Shown: in pieces, positions 26,533 to 35,834 of the stretch
Layout: each line of letters begins with the position of its first letter
How positions within the stretch are numbered: position 1 is the stretch's first letter
Source of the DNA: Variovorax sp. PMC12
GTDB lineage: Bacteria > Pseudomonadota > Gammaproteobacteria > Burkholderiales > Burkholderiaceae_C
Length of the DNA stretch: 64,000 nucleotides
Assembly: GCF_003019815.1 (NCBI RefSeq)
Contig: NZ_CP027773.1
Span: forward strand, 1,437,001 to 1,501,000
Reading direction: 5' to 3'
Notes under the pieces: model-generated
Databases searched by the model: none
What the model was told of the DNA's origin: nothing
The model's input: only the letters and a program-made list of their open reading frames with translations
Program-made: the position numbers and the translations under genes

Positions 26533-27387
26533 ATGACAATGAAGAAGCCCCCGTCCCGCGCGCTCCTGGCCACCGTCCTGCTCGGCATGGCCGCCTGCTT
26601 GCCGGCCGTGTCGTGGTCGCAGGCCGCATCGCCCGGCCTGGGCGCCGATGCGATGGCGCAATACGGCGGGCGCTGGTCCACCGACTGCGCCAACGCCGCC
26701 GCACCCACCGTGCAGGTGCACGCCGACATGCTGATCGCCGAGAGCGGCAAGCGCCGCGTGGTCGGCACCGCACCGCAGACGGCCCACAGCTTCTTCGGCA
26801 ACAGCCCGCCCCCGCCCAACTTCGACGTGGCGCTGATGAGCAGCGTGCCCAAGGCCGGCGCCCTGAACTTCCTGGTCTACCGCGAGGCGCGCGGCCAGTC
26901 GATCACGCTGGACGCCGAAAAGCCCGTTGCCGGCCAGCTCGGCCCCGACATGATGAAGCTGCGCTACTGGCGCTGCGACGGCGCCGCGCGCGCCGTGCCG
27001 CCGCCGGCCGAAGCCGCCGTGCCGGCGAAGCAGCCGGCGCCGCCCACAGGCAGCCCCGCCGCGCTCGCGCAGGGGCCGGCCATGCAGAAGGCCTGGCGCG
27101 CCGCACTCGGCACGCGCGAAACCGACCGCTGGCTGGTGCGCCGCGAGGGCCCGGCGCCGGAACCCCAATGGGTGACGGTCGACGGCACGCGCTACCTGCT
27201 GCATGCCTTCTGCAAGCCGCACGACTGCTACGACAACAACGCCATCGCCCTGTACGACCAGGGCTCGGGCCGCATCTATGGCCTGGTGCAGCGCGGCGGC
27301 AAGAACCGGCTGGTGGGCACGCCGCCCGCCGCGCTGGCGCCCCAGCTCGACAAGCTCTGGCGCGAGCAGTGGCGCAAGAAGAGCTGA
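26533..27387 (+). CDS. Exported two-domain protein with C-terminal Ivy lysozyme-inhibitor domain
   Basis: A 284-residue periplasmic protein with a signal peptide (KKPPSRALLATVLLGMAACLPAVSWSQA). The C-terminal part has the C-type lysozyme inhibitor (Ivy) signature CKPHDC at residues 227-232 (27211-27228), followed by DNNAIALYD and IYGLVQRGG, the loop that blocks the lysozyme active site in Ivy proteins. Usual Ivy proteins are about 150 residues; here an additional N-terminal domain (about 40-150, with a Cys pair, TDC...RCDG) and a Pro/Ala linker precede it. Follows nth in the same direction. Whether the first domain binds another target is unknown. Confidence 0.82.
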   Translation: MTMKKPPSRALLATVLLGMAACLPAVSWSQAASPGLGADAMAQYGGRWSTDCANAAAPTVQVHADMLIAESGKRRVVGTAPQTAHSFFGNSPPPPNFDVALMSSVPKAGALNFLVYREARGQSITLDAEKPVAGQLGPDMMKLRYWRCDGAARAVPPPAEAAVPAKQPAPPTGSPAALAQGPAMQKAWRAALGTRETDRWLVRREGPAPEPQWVTVDGTRYLLHAFCKPHDCYDNNAIALYDQGSGRIYGLVQRGGKNRLVGTPPAALAPQLDKLWREQWRKKS

Positions 27388-27420
27388 GCGGCGCCCGCCC
27401 CGGGCCGCTCCAGGCGGCAC

Positions 27421-28983
27421 TCAGGCCAGCTTGAACATGCGCACCGCATGCACCAGGCCCGCGGCCTGATCGTTCATCGACTGCGCGGCGGCTGAGGCCT
27501 GCTCGACCAACGCGGCGTTCTGCTGCGTGGTGCGGTCCATCTGCTTGATGGCGTCGTTCACCTGCTCGATGCCGGCCGACTGCTCCTGGCTGGCCGCGGT
27601 GATCTCCGCCATGATGTCCGTCACCCGCCGCACGCTGCCCATGATCTCTTCCATGGTCTTGCCGGCTTCATTGACCAGCGTGCTGCCGGCCGCGACCTCG
27701 CCCACCGAGTCGCCGATCAGCGTCTTGATTTCCTTCGCGGCCGCGGCCGAGCGCTGCGCCAGGCTGCGCACCTCCGACGCCACCACCGCGAAGCCCCGCC
27801 CCTGCTCGCCGGCACGCGCCGCCTCCACCGCCGCGTTCAGCGCGAGGATGTTGGTCTGGAACGAGATGCCGTCGATCACGCCGATGATCTCCACCACCTT
27901 GCGCGACGAGGCGTTGATGGACGCCATCTTCTCCACCACCTGGTCCACCACCGCGCCGCCGCGCGAAGCCACCTGCGAGGCCGAGTCGGCCAGCTGGTTG
28001 GCCAGCCGCGCGTTGTCGGCGTTCTGCTTGACGGTGGAGGTCAGCTCCTGCATGGAGGCCGCCGTCTGCTCCAGCGAGCTGGCCTGAGCCTCGGTGCGCG
28101 AAGATAGGTCGCGGTTGCCCGAGGCGATCTGGCTCGACGCCGTGGCGATGGAATCGGTGCCGTCGCGCACCTGCCCCACCACCTTGGCCAGCTCGTCGTT
28201 CATGGAGCGCAGCGCGCGCATCAGCATGCCGGATTCCGAGGAATCGGCCACCTCGATGCGCGCCGTCAGGTCGCCCGACGCCACCTGCTGCGCCACCGTC
28301 ACCGCCTGCCCGAGCGGCCGCGTGATCGAGCGCGTCATGCGAAAGGCCAGCAGCAGCCCGCCGACCAACGAGGCGCAGCTGATCCACACGATCAGCCACT
28401 TGGCGCGCTGGTACGCGGCCTGGGTCGACGCGGTGCTTTCGTCGGCGCTCTTCTTCAGCTGCGCCTGGAAGGCCGCGACATGCGCCAGCACCTGGTTCAG
28501 CAGCGGCATGCATTCCTGGGTCAGCACCCTGACCGCCGCCTCCGTCTGGTGCGAGGTGGCGAGCGCGACCACGTTGCCGGCAATGGGCAGGTACTGCGCC
28601 TCGAGCGCGCGCAGCTTCTCGAGCATCCGGCGCTCCTCCGGGGTCGAGGTGGCCGGGTCGGCCATCACCGCGGCCATGCCCTGCAGGCCGGCGTCGATCT
28701 CGCGCTGGGAACTGCCGACGAGCTCCATGTCTCCTTTCTGCCCGGCCGAGTCTTTCACCAGCGCCAGGTTGCGCGCCGCGATGGCGCGCTTGCCGATGGC
28801 GGACTGCACGCTGTTGAGCTCGTCGAGCTTGCGCTGGCCGACCTCGGTCGCGAAGGCGATGCGCTGCGATAGATTGGCCATCTGGTGCAGGCCGATGCCG
28901 GTGATGACCAGCTGGAGCAGCAGCAACAGCGCAAAACCCAGCCCGAGGCGGGCTCCAATCCTGAGATTCGAAAGATCGAGCAT
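27421..28983 (-). CDS. Methyl-accepting chemotaxis protein
   Basis: Transmembrane chemoreceptor of 520 residues: first membrane helix (about 13-33), periplasmic four-helix-bundle sensor (about 35-190), second helix (about 193-213), HAMP, and the signalling domain with the hairpin tip EAARAGEQGRGFAVVASEVRSLAQRS. Methylation helices are Gln/Glu-rich. No pentapeptide tether for CheR/CheB is seen at the C-terminus (ends VRMFKLA). The ribosome-binding site TTGAGGAAG precedes the ATG by six bases. Ligand unknown. Confidence 0.94.
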   Translation of the reverse strand: MLDLSNLRIGARLGLGFALLLLLQLVITGIGLHQMANLSQRIAFATEVGQRKLDELNSVQSAIGKRAIAARNLALVKDSAGQKGDMELVGSSQREIDAGLQGMAAVMADPATSTPEERRMLEKLRALEAQYLPIAGNVVALATSHQTEAAVRVLTQECMPLLNQVLAHVAAFQAQLKKSADESTASTQAAYQRAKWLIVWISCASLVGGLLLAFRMTRSITRPLGQAVTVAQQVASGDLTARIEVADSSESGMLMRALRSMNDELAKVVGQVRDGTDSIATASSQIASGNRDLSSRTEAQASSLEQTAASMQELTSTVKQNADNARLANQLADSASQVASRGGAVVDQVVEKMASINASSRKVVEIIGVIDGISFQTNILALNAAVEAARAGEQGRGFAVVASEVRSLAQRSAAAAKEIKTLIGDSVGEVAAGSTLVNEAGKTMEEIMGSVRRVTDIMAEITAASQEQSAGIEQVNDAIKQMDRTTQQNAALVEQASAAAQSMNDQAAGLVHAVRMFKLA

Positions 28984-29047
28984 GTGGCTTCCTCAAAAAA
29001 AGTTGCGTGGTCTCCCTTTCGTCATCGGCGGCCCCGGCATGCGCCAC

Positions 29048-29066
29048 CCCACCCCTGAAGGGTGGG
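29048..29066. promoter_or_regulatory. Perfect 7-bp hairpin between MCP and MalT-like regulator
   Basis: CCCACCC-ctgaa-GGGTGGG, a perfect 7-base inverted repeat in the 142-base divergent region. Could be an operator or an RNA hairpin; no more can be said. Confidence 0.3.
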
Positions 29067-29125
29067 ATGGGCAAACCCGGATACATGTGTTTCAGCGGGC
29101 GCCGGATGAATGAAAATTCACACGG

Positions 29126-31948
29126 ATGCAATCCGACCTCTCCCCCGGCGCGACCGCACTGCGCGCCCGCAGCCGCAGCCGCCGGCTGCTGGTCCGCCAG
29201 AGCCTGCTCGACCGGCTCGCAGGGCCGGGCACGCGCCGCTGTGTCGTGCTTCGGGCGCCCGCCGGCTTCGGCAAGAGTTCGCTCCTGCTCACATGGCAGC
29301 GCGAACTGGTCTCGGCGCAAACCGATATCGCCTGGCTCAGGCTCGCCGACGTTCCCGAGGGCGACCTGCATTTCATGACCGCCCTGATGGCGGCACTGGG
29401 CGCCATCGATGCCGCCCTCACCCGGCAGGCGGTGGCACACGCCCGCCCCGATGCCTACGCCATCGAGCGGCTGGTCATCGCGCTGGTGCGGGGCATCGCC
29501 GCGCACGGCCGCAAGGTGGTGCTGATCGTGGACGACGTGCACTGCGCGCAGAGCGAGAACGTGCTGCACGCGCTGCAACTGCTCGTCGAGTACGCGCCGC
29601 CCAACCTGCTGTGCGTCTTCGCGAGCCAGCAAGAGCTGCCGATGACGCTGGCGCACACCCCGGGCTCCAAGACGGTGCTGGAGCTGCGCAGGGACGACCT
29701 GCGCTTCAGCCTTGCGGAGTCGATCGATTACCTCGGCATGCGCCTGCCCGACCTGGACGAGCGCGCCGCCACGGCGATCCACCGGCTCACCGAAGGATGG
29801 CCGGCCCTGTTGCGGCTGGCCAGCGCCGACGTGCGCCGGCGGCGCGGGGTGCAGTCGTCGCCCCTGGTCCACGGCGTGCCCGACCCCGAGCCCTTTGCCG
29901 CGTACTTCCACGCGCACGTGTTCTCCCGCCTTTCGGCCACGCAACTGCGCCTGCTCACCTGCTGCGCCGCCGCCACCCGCTTCAACGCGCTGCTGTGCGC
30001 CGACCTGGCGGGTGCCGGCTACACGCCCACTCTGTGCTCGGAGCTGCTGGAACCGCTGGCGCGCGAAGGCCTGCTGTCCTCCCCGCCGGAAGGGCCGGAA
30101 ACACCCGAACCGCTGCAAGCACAAGACGCCGCACCGCCGCGCGAACGCTGGTGGCACATGCACCCGCTGCTGCGCAGCGTGCTGCTGACGCGCTTCGAGG
30201 CCTGGCCCGAGGCGGAGCGCCTGCGGGTGCATGCCACGGCATGCCAGGTGTTCGCGCTGCGCGGCCTGCACCACCAGGCCGTGCGGCATGCGCTGGCCGC
30301 CGGCCACCGCGAGACGGCCGCCCGGCTGGCCGAGCGCGGCGCGGCGGCCCTGTTCACCCAGGGCCGGATGAACGAGGTGATCGCGCTGGTGCGCCAGCTC
30401 GACGCCCGGACCGTCGGCGACAACACCAATCTCGCTCTCTGGATGGCCTGGGTCGAACTGGCCGACTACCGCCTGGACGACTGCGCGCGCAGCATCGAGC
30501 GGCTGCGCGGACAGGCGGGCGCCACTACGCCGGATCGTGCGCCGGATCGCGCGCCGGATCTTGCGCCGGACATGCGCTACCGGCTCACGCTGCTGAGCTG
30601 CCTGCTCGCCATCCGCAACGACGACAACGACGCGCTCTCGCGGCTGCTGCCGGAGCTGCTGGCCCCGCCGCCGGGAGCCGACGACTTTGCGCTGGCCGGA
30701 CGGCGCAACGTGCTCACCTGGCTCTACCTGCACCGCAGCGAGTTCGAGCAGGCGCGGCGCATACAGCGCGACGAGCCCACGCCGCGGGTGGACGGCGAAC
30801 CGATGGTCGGCACCCTGTTCGGTTCGCTGATGGGACGCTGCCTCGTCGGCCTGTCGTATGCCGTCGAGGGCCAGATGCACCGCGCGGAGCGCATCTACCG
30901 CCAGGTGCTGAACGAAGCGCAGGAACGCGGCGCGCGCTGCGCCGAGGCCGAGCGGCTGACCGCGCAGTTGCTGGTCGAGGTGCTCTACGAGCAGCACGGT
31001 CCGCTGGTGGCGGCGCGCTTCATCCAGGAACAGCTGGGCGCGCCCGACGGCCTGATTCCGGACACCGCCCTGCGCATGATCATCGTGTCGAACCGCGCGC
31101 AGCAGGCCGCCGGCCGACGGCGCGAGGCGCTGGAGCATCTGGCGCAGGCCGCGAGCTTCCTGGGGCGCTTCGGCATGGACCGCGCACTGGCCTGCGTGCT
31201 GCTGGAGCAGTTCAGGATCCAGCTGGCGGGCAAGGACGCCGAAGCGGCACGGGCGTCGTTGCAGGAACTGGAAGTGCTGCAGAGTCGGCACCCGGGCGTC
31301 GAGCCCGGCACCCTGCGGCGCATCGCCGACGTCGTGGAGCAGGCGCGCATCTGGCTGGCGATGCACGACGGCGAACTGCTGCCCACGCTGGCGAAGATCG
31401 AAACCCTCTCGCACCGCTACGGGCAACGTGGGCAGATCGGCTTCGTCGCCGCGCTCCAGCTCCAGGCGGCCGAGGTCGAGCGCAGGCTCGGGCGCGCCGA
31501 AGCGTCGAGGGCGCGCGTGTGCGCGGCCCTGCGGCTGGGCCACAGGCTGGGGCTGCTGGCCACCCTGCTCGGCGCGCACGACAACGCGCTGGAGCTGATC
31601 CGCACCGCGACGACGATTCCCAATCTCGACCCGGTGCTGTCGTTCTTCATCGAACGCATCGAGGCGCTGGCGCAATCGCAACGCGACGCGAGCGCCGAGC
31701 CCGCGCCGGCGCCGCGCTTCAGGGACGACCGCCGGCCGAGCAGCCAGCTCACGCTGCGCGAAGCCGAGATCGCCGAGCTGCTGCTGCAGTCGCTGCCCAA
31801 CAAGAAGATCGCGCTGACCCTCGGCCTGTCGCTGGACACGGTCAAGTGGCACCTGAAGAACATCTACATGAAGCTGGACGCCCACGGGCGCAGCGCCGTC
31901 GCGCAGCGCATGCGGCAGGAGGCGGAGCGCGACGACGACGGCAGGTAG
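29126..31948 (+). CDS. MalT-like ATP-dependent LuxR-family regulator
   Basis: A 940-residue STAND-type regulator: N-terminal P-loop NTPase (Walker A APAGFGKSS at residues 44-52; Walker B VVLIVDDVH), winged-helix and TPR-like helical repeats (about 300-800), and a C-terminal LuxR helix-turn-helix (LTLREAEIAELLLQ...SLDTVKWHLKNIYMKL). Architecture follows MalT (901 residues), in which ATP plus an inducer drive assembly and DNA binding; the inducer here is unknown. Residues 468-483 are four tandem APDx units encoded by a 12-base repeat. Divergent from the chemoreceptor. Confidence 0.9.
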   Translation: MQSDLSPGATALRARSRSRRLLVRQSLLDRLAGPGTRRCVVLRAPAGFGKSSLLLTWQRELVSAQTDIAWLRLADVPEGDLHFMTALMAALGAIDAALTRQAVAHARPDAYAIERLVIALVRGIAAHGRKVVLIVDDVHCAQSENVLHALQLLVEYAPPNLLCVFASQQELPMTLAHTPGSKTVLELRRDDLRFSLAESIDYLGMRLPDLDERAATAIHRLTEGWPALLRLASADVRRRRGVQSSPLVHGVPDPEPFAAYFHAHVFSRLSATQLRLLTCCAAATRFNALLCADLAGAGYTPTLCSELLEPLAREGLLSSPPEGPETPEPLQAQDAAPPRERWWHMHPLLRSVLLTRFEAWPEAERLRVHATACQVFALRGLHHQAVRHALAAGHRETAARLAERGAAALFTQGRMNEVIALVRQLDARTVGDNTNLALWMAWVELADYRLDDCARSIERLRGQAGATTPDRAPDRAPDLAPDMRYRLTLLSCLLAIRNDDNDALSRLLPELLAPPPGADDFALAGRRNVLTWLYLHRSEFEQARRIQRDEPTPRVDGEPMVGTLFGSLMGRCLVGLSYAVEGQMHRAERIYRQVLNEAQERGARCAEAERLTAQLLVEVLYEQHGPLVAARFIQEQLGAPDGLIPDTALRMIIVSNRAQQAAGRRREALEHLAQAASFLGRFGMDRALACVLLEQFRIQLAGKDAEAARASLQELEVLQSRHPGVEPGTLRRIADVVEQARIWLAMHDGELLPTLAKIETLSHRYGQRGQIGFVAALQLQAAEVERRLGRAEASRARVCAALRLGHRLGLLATLLGAHDNALELIRTATTIPNLDPVLSFFIERIEALAQSQRDASAEPAPAPRFRDDRRPSSQLTLREAEIAELLLQSLPNKKIALTLGLSLDTVKWHLKNIYMKLDAHGRSAVAQRMRQEAERDDDGR
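30527..30574 (+). repeat. Four 12-base tandem repeats inside the MalT-like gene
   Basis: Units ACGCCGGATCGT, GCGCCGGATCGC, GCGCCGGATCTT and GCGCCGGACATG lie in frame and encode (T/A)PDx repeats. In-frame expansion or contraction would alter a linker without breaking the frame. Confidence 0.85.
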
Positions 31949-31967
31949 CCGCCGGTACCTCTCTCCG

Positions 31968-32531
31968 TCAGGCGGAGGTCGGATGCCCGAAGGTCAGCCA
32001 GCCGCCGAACGGCATCTCGCCGCCGGGCCAGTCGCTCGCTGCCGCCGGGCAACGGATGCCGCGCTGCAGCAGCGTCACCGCGCGCAGCACGCCGGAGTGC
32101 GTGACCCAGAGCGTGTCGCGCCGCTGCGCCAGCCATTCGTCGTGCGCGGCGGCAATGCGCGCCATGAAGGCGCGCACGCTCTCGCCGTGGGTGCCCACGC
32201 GCAGGTCCGCGAAATCGGCGGTCCAGGCGTCGAAGTCTTCGCGCGGAATGGAGGCCCACGCGCTGCCTTCCCAGGCGCCGAAATCCATCTCGGCCAGCCG
32301 CGCGTCGCGCCGCACCGGCAGCTCGGGCCGCAGCGCGGCGATGGCGTCGGCCAGCGCGACGCAGCGCCGCAGCGGCGAACTGCACAGCAGCGTGCCGGCC
32401 GGCAGCAACGGCGCGATGCGCCGGGCGGCGTCCAGCGTGGCGCCGGCATCGGCTTCGAGGTCCGTGGCGCCGTAGCAGAGGCCCGGTTCGGCCACCACCG
32501 GGGCATGGCGCTGGAGCCAGAGCGTGCTCAT
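31968..32531 (-). CDS. cobC: Histidine phosphatase, probable alpha-ribazole phosphatase
   Basis: Removes phosphate from alpha-ribazole 5'-phosphate or the corresponding cobalamin phosphate during nucleotide-loop assembly. The 187-residue histidine-phosphatase fold has the catalytic His in LQRHAPV, the second His in VTHSGVLRA, and the acid residue in EMDFGAWEG. The substrate assignment rests on its position: it is the last gene of cobQ-cobT-cobS-cobC and overlaps cobS by four bases (ATGA at 32528-32531). The name cobC here is the phosphatase, not the decarboxylase/aminotransferase-like CobC/CobD at 48 kb. Confidence 0.85.
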   Translation of the reverse strand: MSTLWLQRHAPVVAEPGLCYGATDLEADAGATLDAARRIAPLLPAGTLLCSSPLRRCVALADAIAALRPELPVRRDARLAEMDFGAWEGSAWASIPREDFDAWTADFADLRVGTHGESVRAFMARIAAAHDEWLAQRRDTLWVTHSGVLRAVTLLQRGIRCPAAASDWPGGEMPFGGWLTFGHPTSA

Positions 32532-33322
32532 GCCCGCCAGGCCAGCGCCAGGTAGATCGCGAGCTCGCAGACCTGCTGGGTCGCGCCCAGGCCGTCGCCC
32601 GTGAAGCCCTGCAACCGCCGCATGAAGAGCCGCGCCATCCAGCCCGCGGCCAGCAGGGCCATGAGCACCGCCGCCCCGACGTGCACTGCGTCGTGCGCCA
32701 GCAGCAGCAAGGCCACGGCCGGCACCGTCCACAGCAAGGCGATGAGCAGCGCGCCGCCGCTGATGGCGTCCGCCAGCGGCTTGGCCTTGCTCGCGCCGCT
32801 GTCGCCCACATAAGGCAGCCAGCGGATCAGGAACAGCGGCATCAGCCGCGACAGCACATGCGCACCGACGATGGCGATGGCCACCGGCTGCAGCCCGCGC
32901 GCGGCCAGCGTGGCGAGCAGCGCGAACTTCAGGCCCAGCGCCAGCACCAGCGCCACCGCGCCGAAAGCGCCGATGCGCGAGTCCTTCATGATTTCCAGCG
33001 CCCTTTCGCGCCGGGCCGATCCGCCCAGGCCGTCCGCCACATCGGCCAGTCCGTCTTCATGGAAGGCACCGGTCAGCATCACCGTGGCGACGGTGCTCAG
33101 CACCGCCGCCGCCAGCGCGCCCGCCACGCCGGGCAACCCCGTGCCCACGCCGGTGAAGACCAGGGCGGCCACGCCGCCCACCAGCCAGCCGATGCCCGGC
33201 AGGTGCGCGGCGCTCGCACGCAGCATCTGCGGACTGAAGCCGACCCAGTCCGCGAGCGGGCCCGTCACGGGCACCCGCGTGAAGAACTGCAATGCCAGCA
33301 GGAAGTGCCTGATGCCGCTCAT
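32528..33322 (-). CDS. cobS: Adenosylcobinamide-GDP ribazoletransferase
   Basis: Joins alpha-ribazole to adenosylcobinamide-GDP, forming the lower ligand attachment of cobalamin. The 264-residue integral membrane protein has the CobS signature FHEDGLADVADGLGGS and about six hydrophobic helices; it acts at the inner membrane. Overlaps cobT upstream and cobC downstream by four bases each, so the set is translationally coupled. Confidence 0.95.
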   Translation of the reverse strand: MSGIRHFLLALQFFTRVPVTGPLADWVGFSPQMLRASAAHLPGIGWLVGGVAALVFTGVGTGLPGVAGALAAAVLSTVATVMLTGAFHEDGLADVADGLGGSARRERALEIMKDSRIGAFGAVALVLALGLKFALLATLAARGLQPVAIAIVGAHVLSRLMPLFLIRWLPYVGDSGASKAKPLADAISGGALLIALLWTVPAVALLLLAHDAVHVGAAVLMALLAAGWMARLFMRRLQGFTGDGLGATQQVCELAIYLALAWRA

Positions 33323-34377
33323 GCGTCCTTGCGCGACACGCCCGCCGCCTCGAAGCTGGCCATTTCGCGCAGGATGCGGCAGGCCGATTCGAGCAGCGGC
33401 CACGCCAGCGCCCCGCCGGAGCCTTCGCCCAGCCGCAGGTCGAGGTTCAGCAGCGGCTCCAGGCCCAGTTGCTCCAGCAGCAGCACGTGGCCCGGCTCGG
33501 CCGAGCAATGCGCGGCCACGCAGCGCTGCGCCACATGCGGCTGCAGGGCCTGCGCCACCAGCACGGCAGAACTCGCGATGAAGCCATCGACCACGATCAC
33601 GCGGCGCTCTTCGGCCGCCTGCAGCACGGCGCCGACCAGCGTGGCCACCTCGAAACCGCCGAAGGCCGCCAGCGCGTCCAGCGGTGCCGTCGCATCCGCG
33701 TGCAGCGCGAGCACCTGGCGCAGCACTTCGCGCTTGCGCGCCAGCCCCGCGCCGTCGAGCCCGGTGCCGATGCCGGTGCAGTCGTCGATTCGCAGGCCGC
33801 CCAGCCGCGACAGCAGCAGCGCGGCCGACGAGCTGTTGCCGATGCCCATCTCGCCGAGCAGCAAGGCGTTGCCCGGCAGCGCCTGCACCACTTCGCGCCC
33901 GTTGGCGATGGCCTGGGCGCATTGCTCCGGGCTCATGGCCGGGCCGGCCGAGGCGTCGGCCGTGCCGGCGGCAATCCGGCGCGAGACAAGGCCGGGCCGG
34001 GGCTGGAAGTCGCGCCGCACGCCGCAGTCGACCACCGTCAGCGCCAGACCGTGCTGGCGCGCCAGAACGCTCACCGCCGCGCCGCCGGCCAGGAAGTTCT
34101 CGACCATCTGCCAGGTCACGTCGCTCGGATAGGCCGAGACGCCGCGCGCCGCCAGCCCGTGGTCGCCCGCGCAGACCAGCATCTGCGGCGCCTCGAGCAG
34201 CGGCAGTTCGGTGCCCAGGATCAGCCCGATGCGCAAGGCCAGCGCCTCCAGCCGGCCGAGCGCGCCGAGCGGCTTGGTCTTGTTGTCGAGCGCGCTCTGC
34301 AGGCGCACCGCCAGCGCTGCGTCGGCGAGGTCGGGAATGGTGGGAATGGCGGGAATGAGGTCGTCGTCGTTGTTCAT
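33319..34377 (-). CDS. cobT: Nicotinate-nucleotide-dimethylbenzimidazole phosphoribosyltransferase
   Basis: Makes alpha-ribazole phosphate from nicotinate mononucleotide and dimethylbenzimidazole. The 352 residues carry the family marks KPLGALGRLE, VCAGDHG, GEMGIGNSS and the catalytic Glu in LGEGSGGALA near the C-terminus. The product of BluB at 55 kb is its substrate, so the two loci are functionally linked. Four-base overlaps with cobQ and cobS. Confidence 0.96.
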   Translation of the reverse strand: MNNDDDLIPAIPTIPDLADAALAVRLQSALDNKTKPLGALGRLEALALRIGLILGTELPLLEAPQMLVCAGDHGLAARGVSAYPSDVTWQMVENFLAGGAAVSVLARQHGLALTVVDCGVRRDFQPRPGLVSRRIAAGTADASAGPAMSPEQCAQAIANGREVVQALPGNALLLGEMGIGNSSSAALLLSRLGGLRIDDCTGIGTGLDGAGLARKREVLRQVLALHADATAPLDALAAFGGFEVATLVGAVLQAAEERRVIVVDGFIASSAVLVAQALQPHVAQRCVAAHCSAEPGHVLLLEQLGLEPLLNLDLRLGEGSGGALAWPLLESACRILREMASFEAAGVSRKDA

Positions 34378-35834
34378 GCAATCAGCCCGGCCAGCACGCC
34401 GGCGTCGAAGTGTGTGTCGATGAAATCGGCCAGGCCGTCGAAGGTGGCGTCCAGCGTGGGAGCCGAGGCGCCGAACAAGGCATGAAGCGCGCCGGGGTCT
34501 TCGAACAGGCCGTGCATGTAGATACCCAGCACATTGCCGCGCGCGTTCTGCCAGGCCAGCCCTTCGGGCATCACCGGCCGGCCGTCGTGCGCCAGCTGCG
34601 GATGGGCGGCCGTCTGGCCGTGGTGGATTTCGTAGCCGGCCACCGGCACGCCGGACAGCGCGGCCCATGCGCCGCCCAGTTCGCCGAAGGTGGCGGCGCG
34701 GTGGCGCACCGTCTTCTCGCGCGCGAACACCGTCACCAGCGGCAGCAGGCCCAGCCCCGGCGCGTTGCCGTCGATGCCGTGCGGATCGACCAGCGCCTCG
34801 CCCAGCATCTGCAATCCGCCGCAGATGCCCAGCACCGCGCCGCCGCGTTCGGCGTGCGCTGCCACGGCGCTGTCGAGCCCCTGCGCGCGCAGCCAGGCCA
34901 GGTCGCCGCTGGTGTGCTTGGAGCCGGGCAGCACGATCCAGTCGGCGCCGGCCACGTCGGCCGGCGTGCGGGCCCAGACCAGCCGCACGCCCGGTACGTT
35001 CTTCAGCGCCTGGAATTCGTCGAGGTTGCTGATGCGCGGATACGCCACCACCGCCACCGTGCGGGTGACGGTGCCGCTCGCGCGGCTGCGGTCGTCGAAC
35101 ACGCCGTCTTCCTCGGGCAGGCCGTGCTGCCACCACATGGGAAGCGTGGCCACGGTGGGCACGCCGGTCAGTTCCTGCAGCTGCTGCGGCGCGGGCGCCA
35201 GCAGCGCGGCGTCGCCCCGGAACTTGTTGAGCACGAAGCCGTGCAGCAGCGAGCGGTCGGCCTCGGGCAGCAGCGCCCAGGTGCCGTACAGGTGCGCGAA
35301 GGCGCCGCCACGGTCGATGTCGGTCGCCAGCAGGCAGCGGGCCTGGGCGTGGCGGGCGATGCGCATGTTGACGATGTCGCTGGCCATGAGGTTGATCTCG
35401 GCCGGCGAGCCGGCGCCTTCGATCACCACCACGTCGTTCTCGGCGCGCAGTTCGTCGAGCGCCCGGGCGATCTGCGGCCAGACGCGCTCGCTGCGCCCGC
35501 GCCACGGCAGGGCCGAGAGCTCTTCGCTCACCTGCCCCATCAGCACCACCTGGCTGTGGGTGTCGCGCTCGGGCTTGAGCAGCAGCGGGTTCATGCGCAC
35601 GTCGGGCACGGCGTTGGCGGCCAGGGCCTGGAAATACTGGGCGCTGCCGATTTCTCCGCCGCCCACCACGCGGGCGTTGTTGCTCATGTTCTGCGCCTTG
35701 AACGGCGCCACCTTCAGGCCGCGCCGCGCATACCAGCGGCACAGCGCCGTGGCCAGCCAGCTCTTGCCGGCCCCGCTGGTGGTGCCGAGGACCATGACGC
35801 ACCGCGCCGGCCGGTTTGTTGCCGTTGAACTCAT
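34374..35834 (-). CDS. cobQ: Cobyric acid synthase (amidase)
   Basis: Amidates four side chains of adenosylcobyrinic acid a,c-diamide using glutamine and ATP. The 486 residues comprise an N-terminal dethiobiotin-synthetase-like ATPase (P-loop GTTSGAGKS, KAQNMSNNA, DIDRGGAFA) and a C-terminal class I glutaminase (nucleophile Cys in GICGGLQMLG; His in YMHGLFED). Start at 35834 gives MSSTATNRP before the P-loop; the frame is open to 35897. First gene of the cobQTSC operon. I see no riboswitch upstream of it. Confidence 0.95.
   Translation of the reverse strand: MSSTATNRPARCVMVLGTTSGAGKSWLATALCRWYARRGLKVAPFKAQNMSNNARVVGGGEIGSAQYFQALAANAVPDVRMNPLLLKPERDTHSQVVLMGQVSEELSALPWRGRSERVWPQIARALDELRAENDVVVIEGAGSPAEINLMASDIVNMRIARHAQARCLLATDIDRGGAFAHLYGTWALLPEADRSLLHGFVLNKFRGDAALLAPAPQQLQELTGVPTVATLPMWWQHGLPEEDGVFDDRSRASGTVTRTVAVVAYPRISNLDEFQALKNVPGVRLVWARTPADVAGADWIVLPGSKHTSGDLAWLRAQGLDSAVAAHAERGGAVLGICGGLQMLGEALVDPHGIDGNAPGLGLLPLVTVFAREKTVRHRAATFGELGGAWAALSGVPVAGYEIHHGQTAAHPQLAHDGRPVMPEGLAWQNARGNVLGIYMHGLFEDPGALHALFGASAPTLDATFDGLADFIDTHFDAGVLAGLIA

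Noticed and set aside
30527..30574. Tandem repeat as a CRISPR
   Set aside because: 12-base contiguous units in a coding frame, no spacers, no cas genes.
27668..31885. 1405-residue open frame on the minus strand across the MCP and MalT-like genes
   Set aside because: Antisense to two clearly identified genes; composition (His/Arg/Gly-rich, no domains) is that of a high-GC shadow frame.
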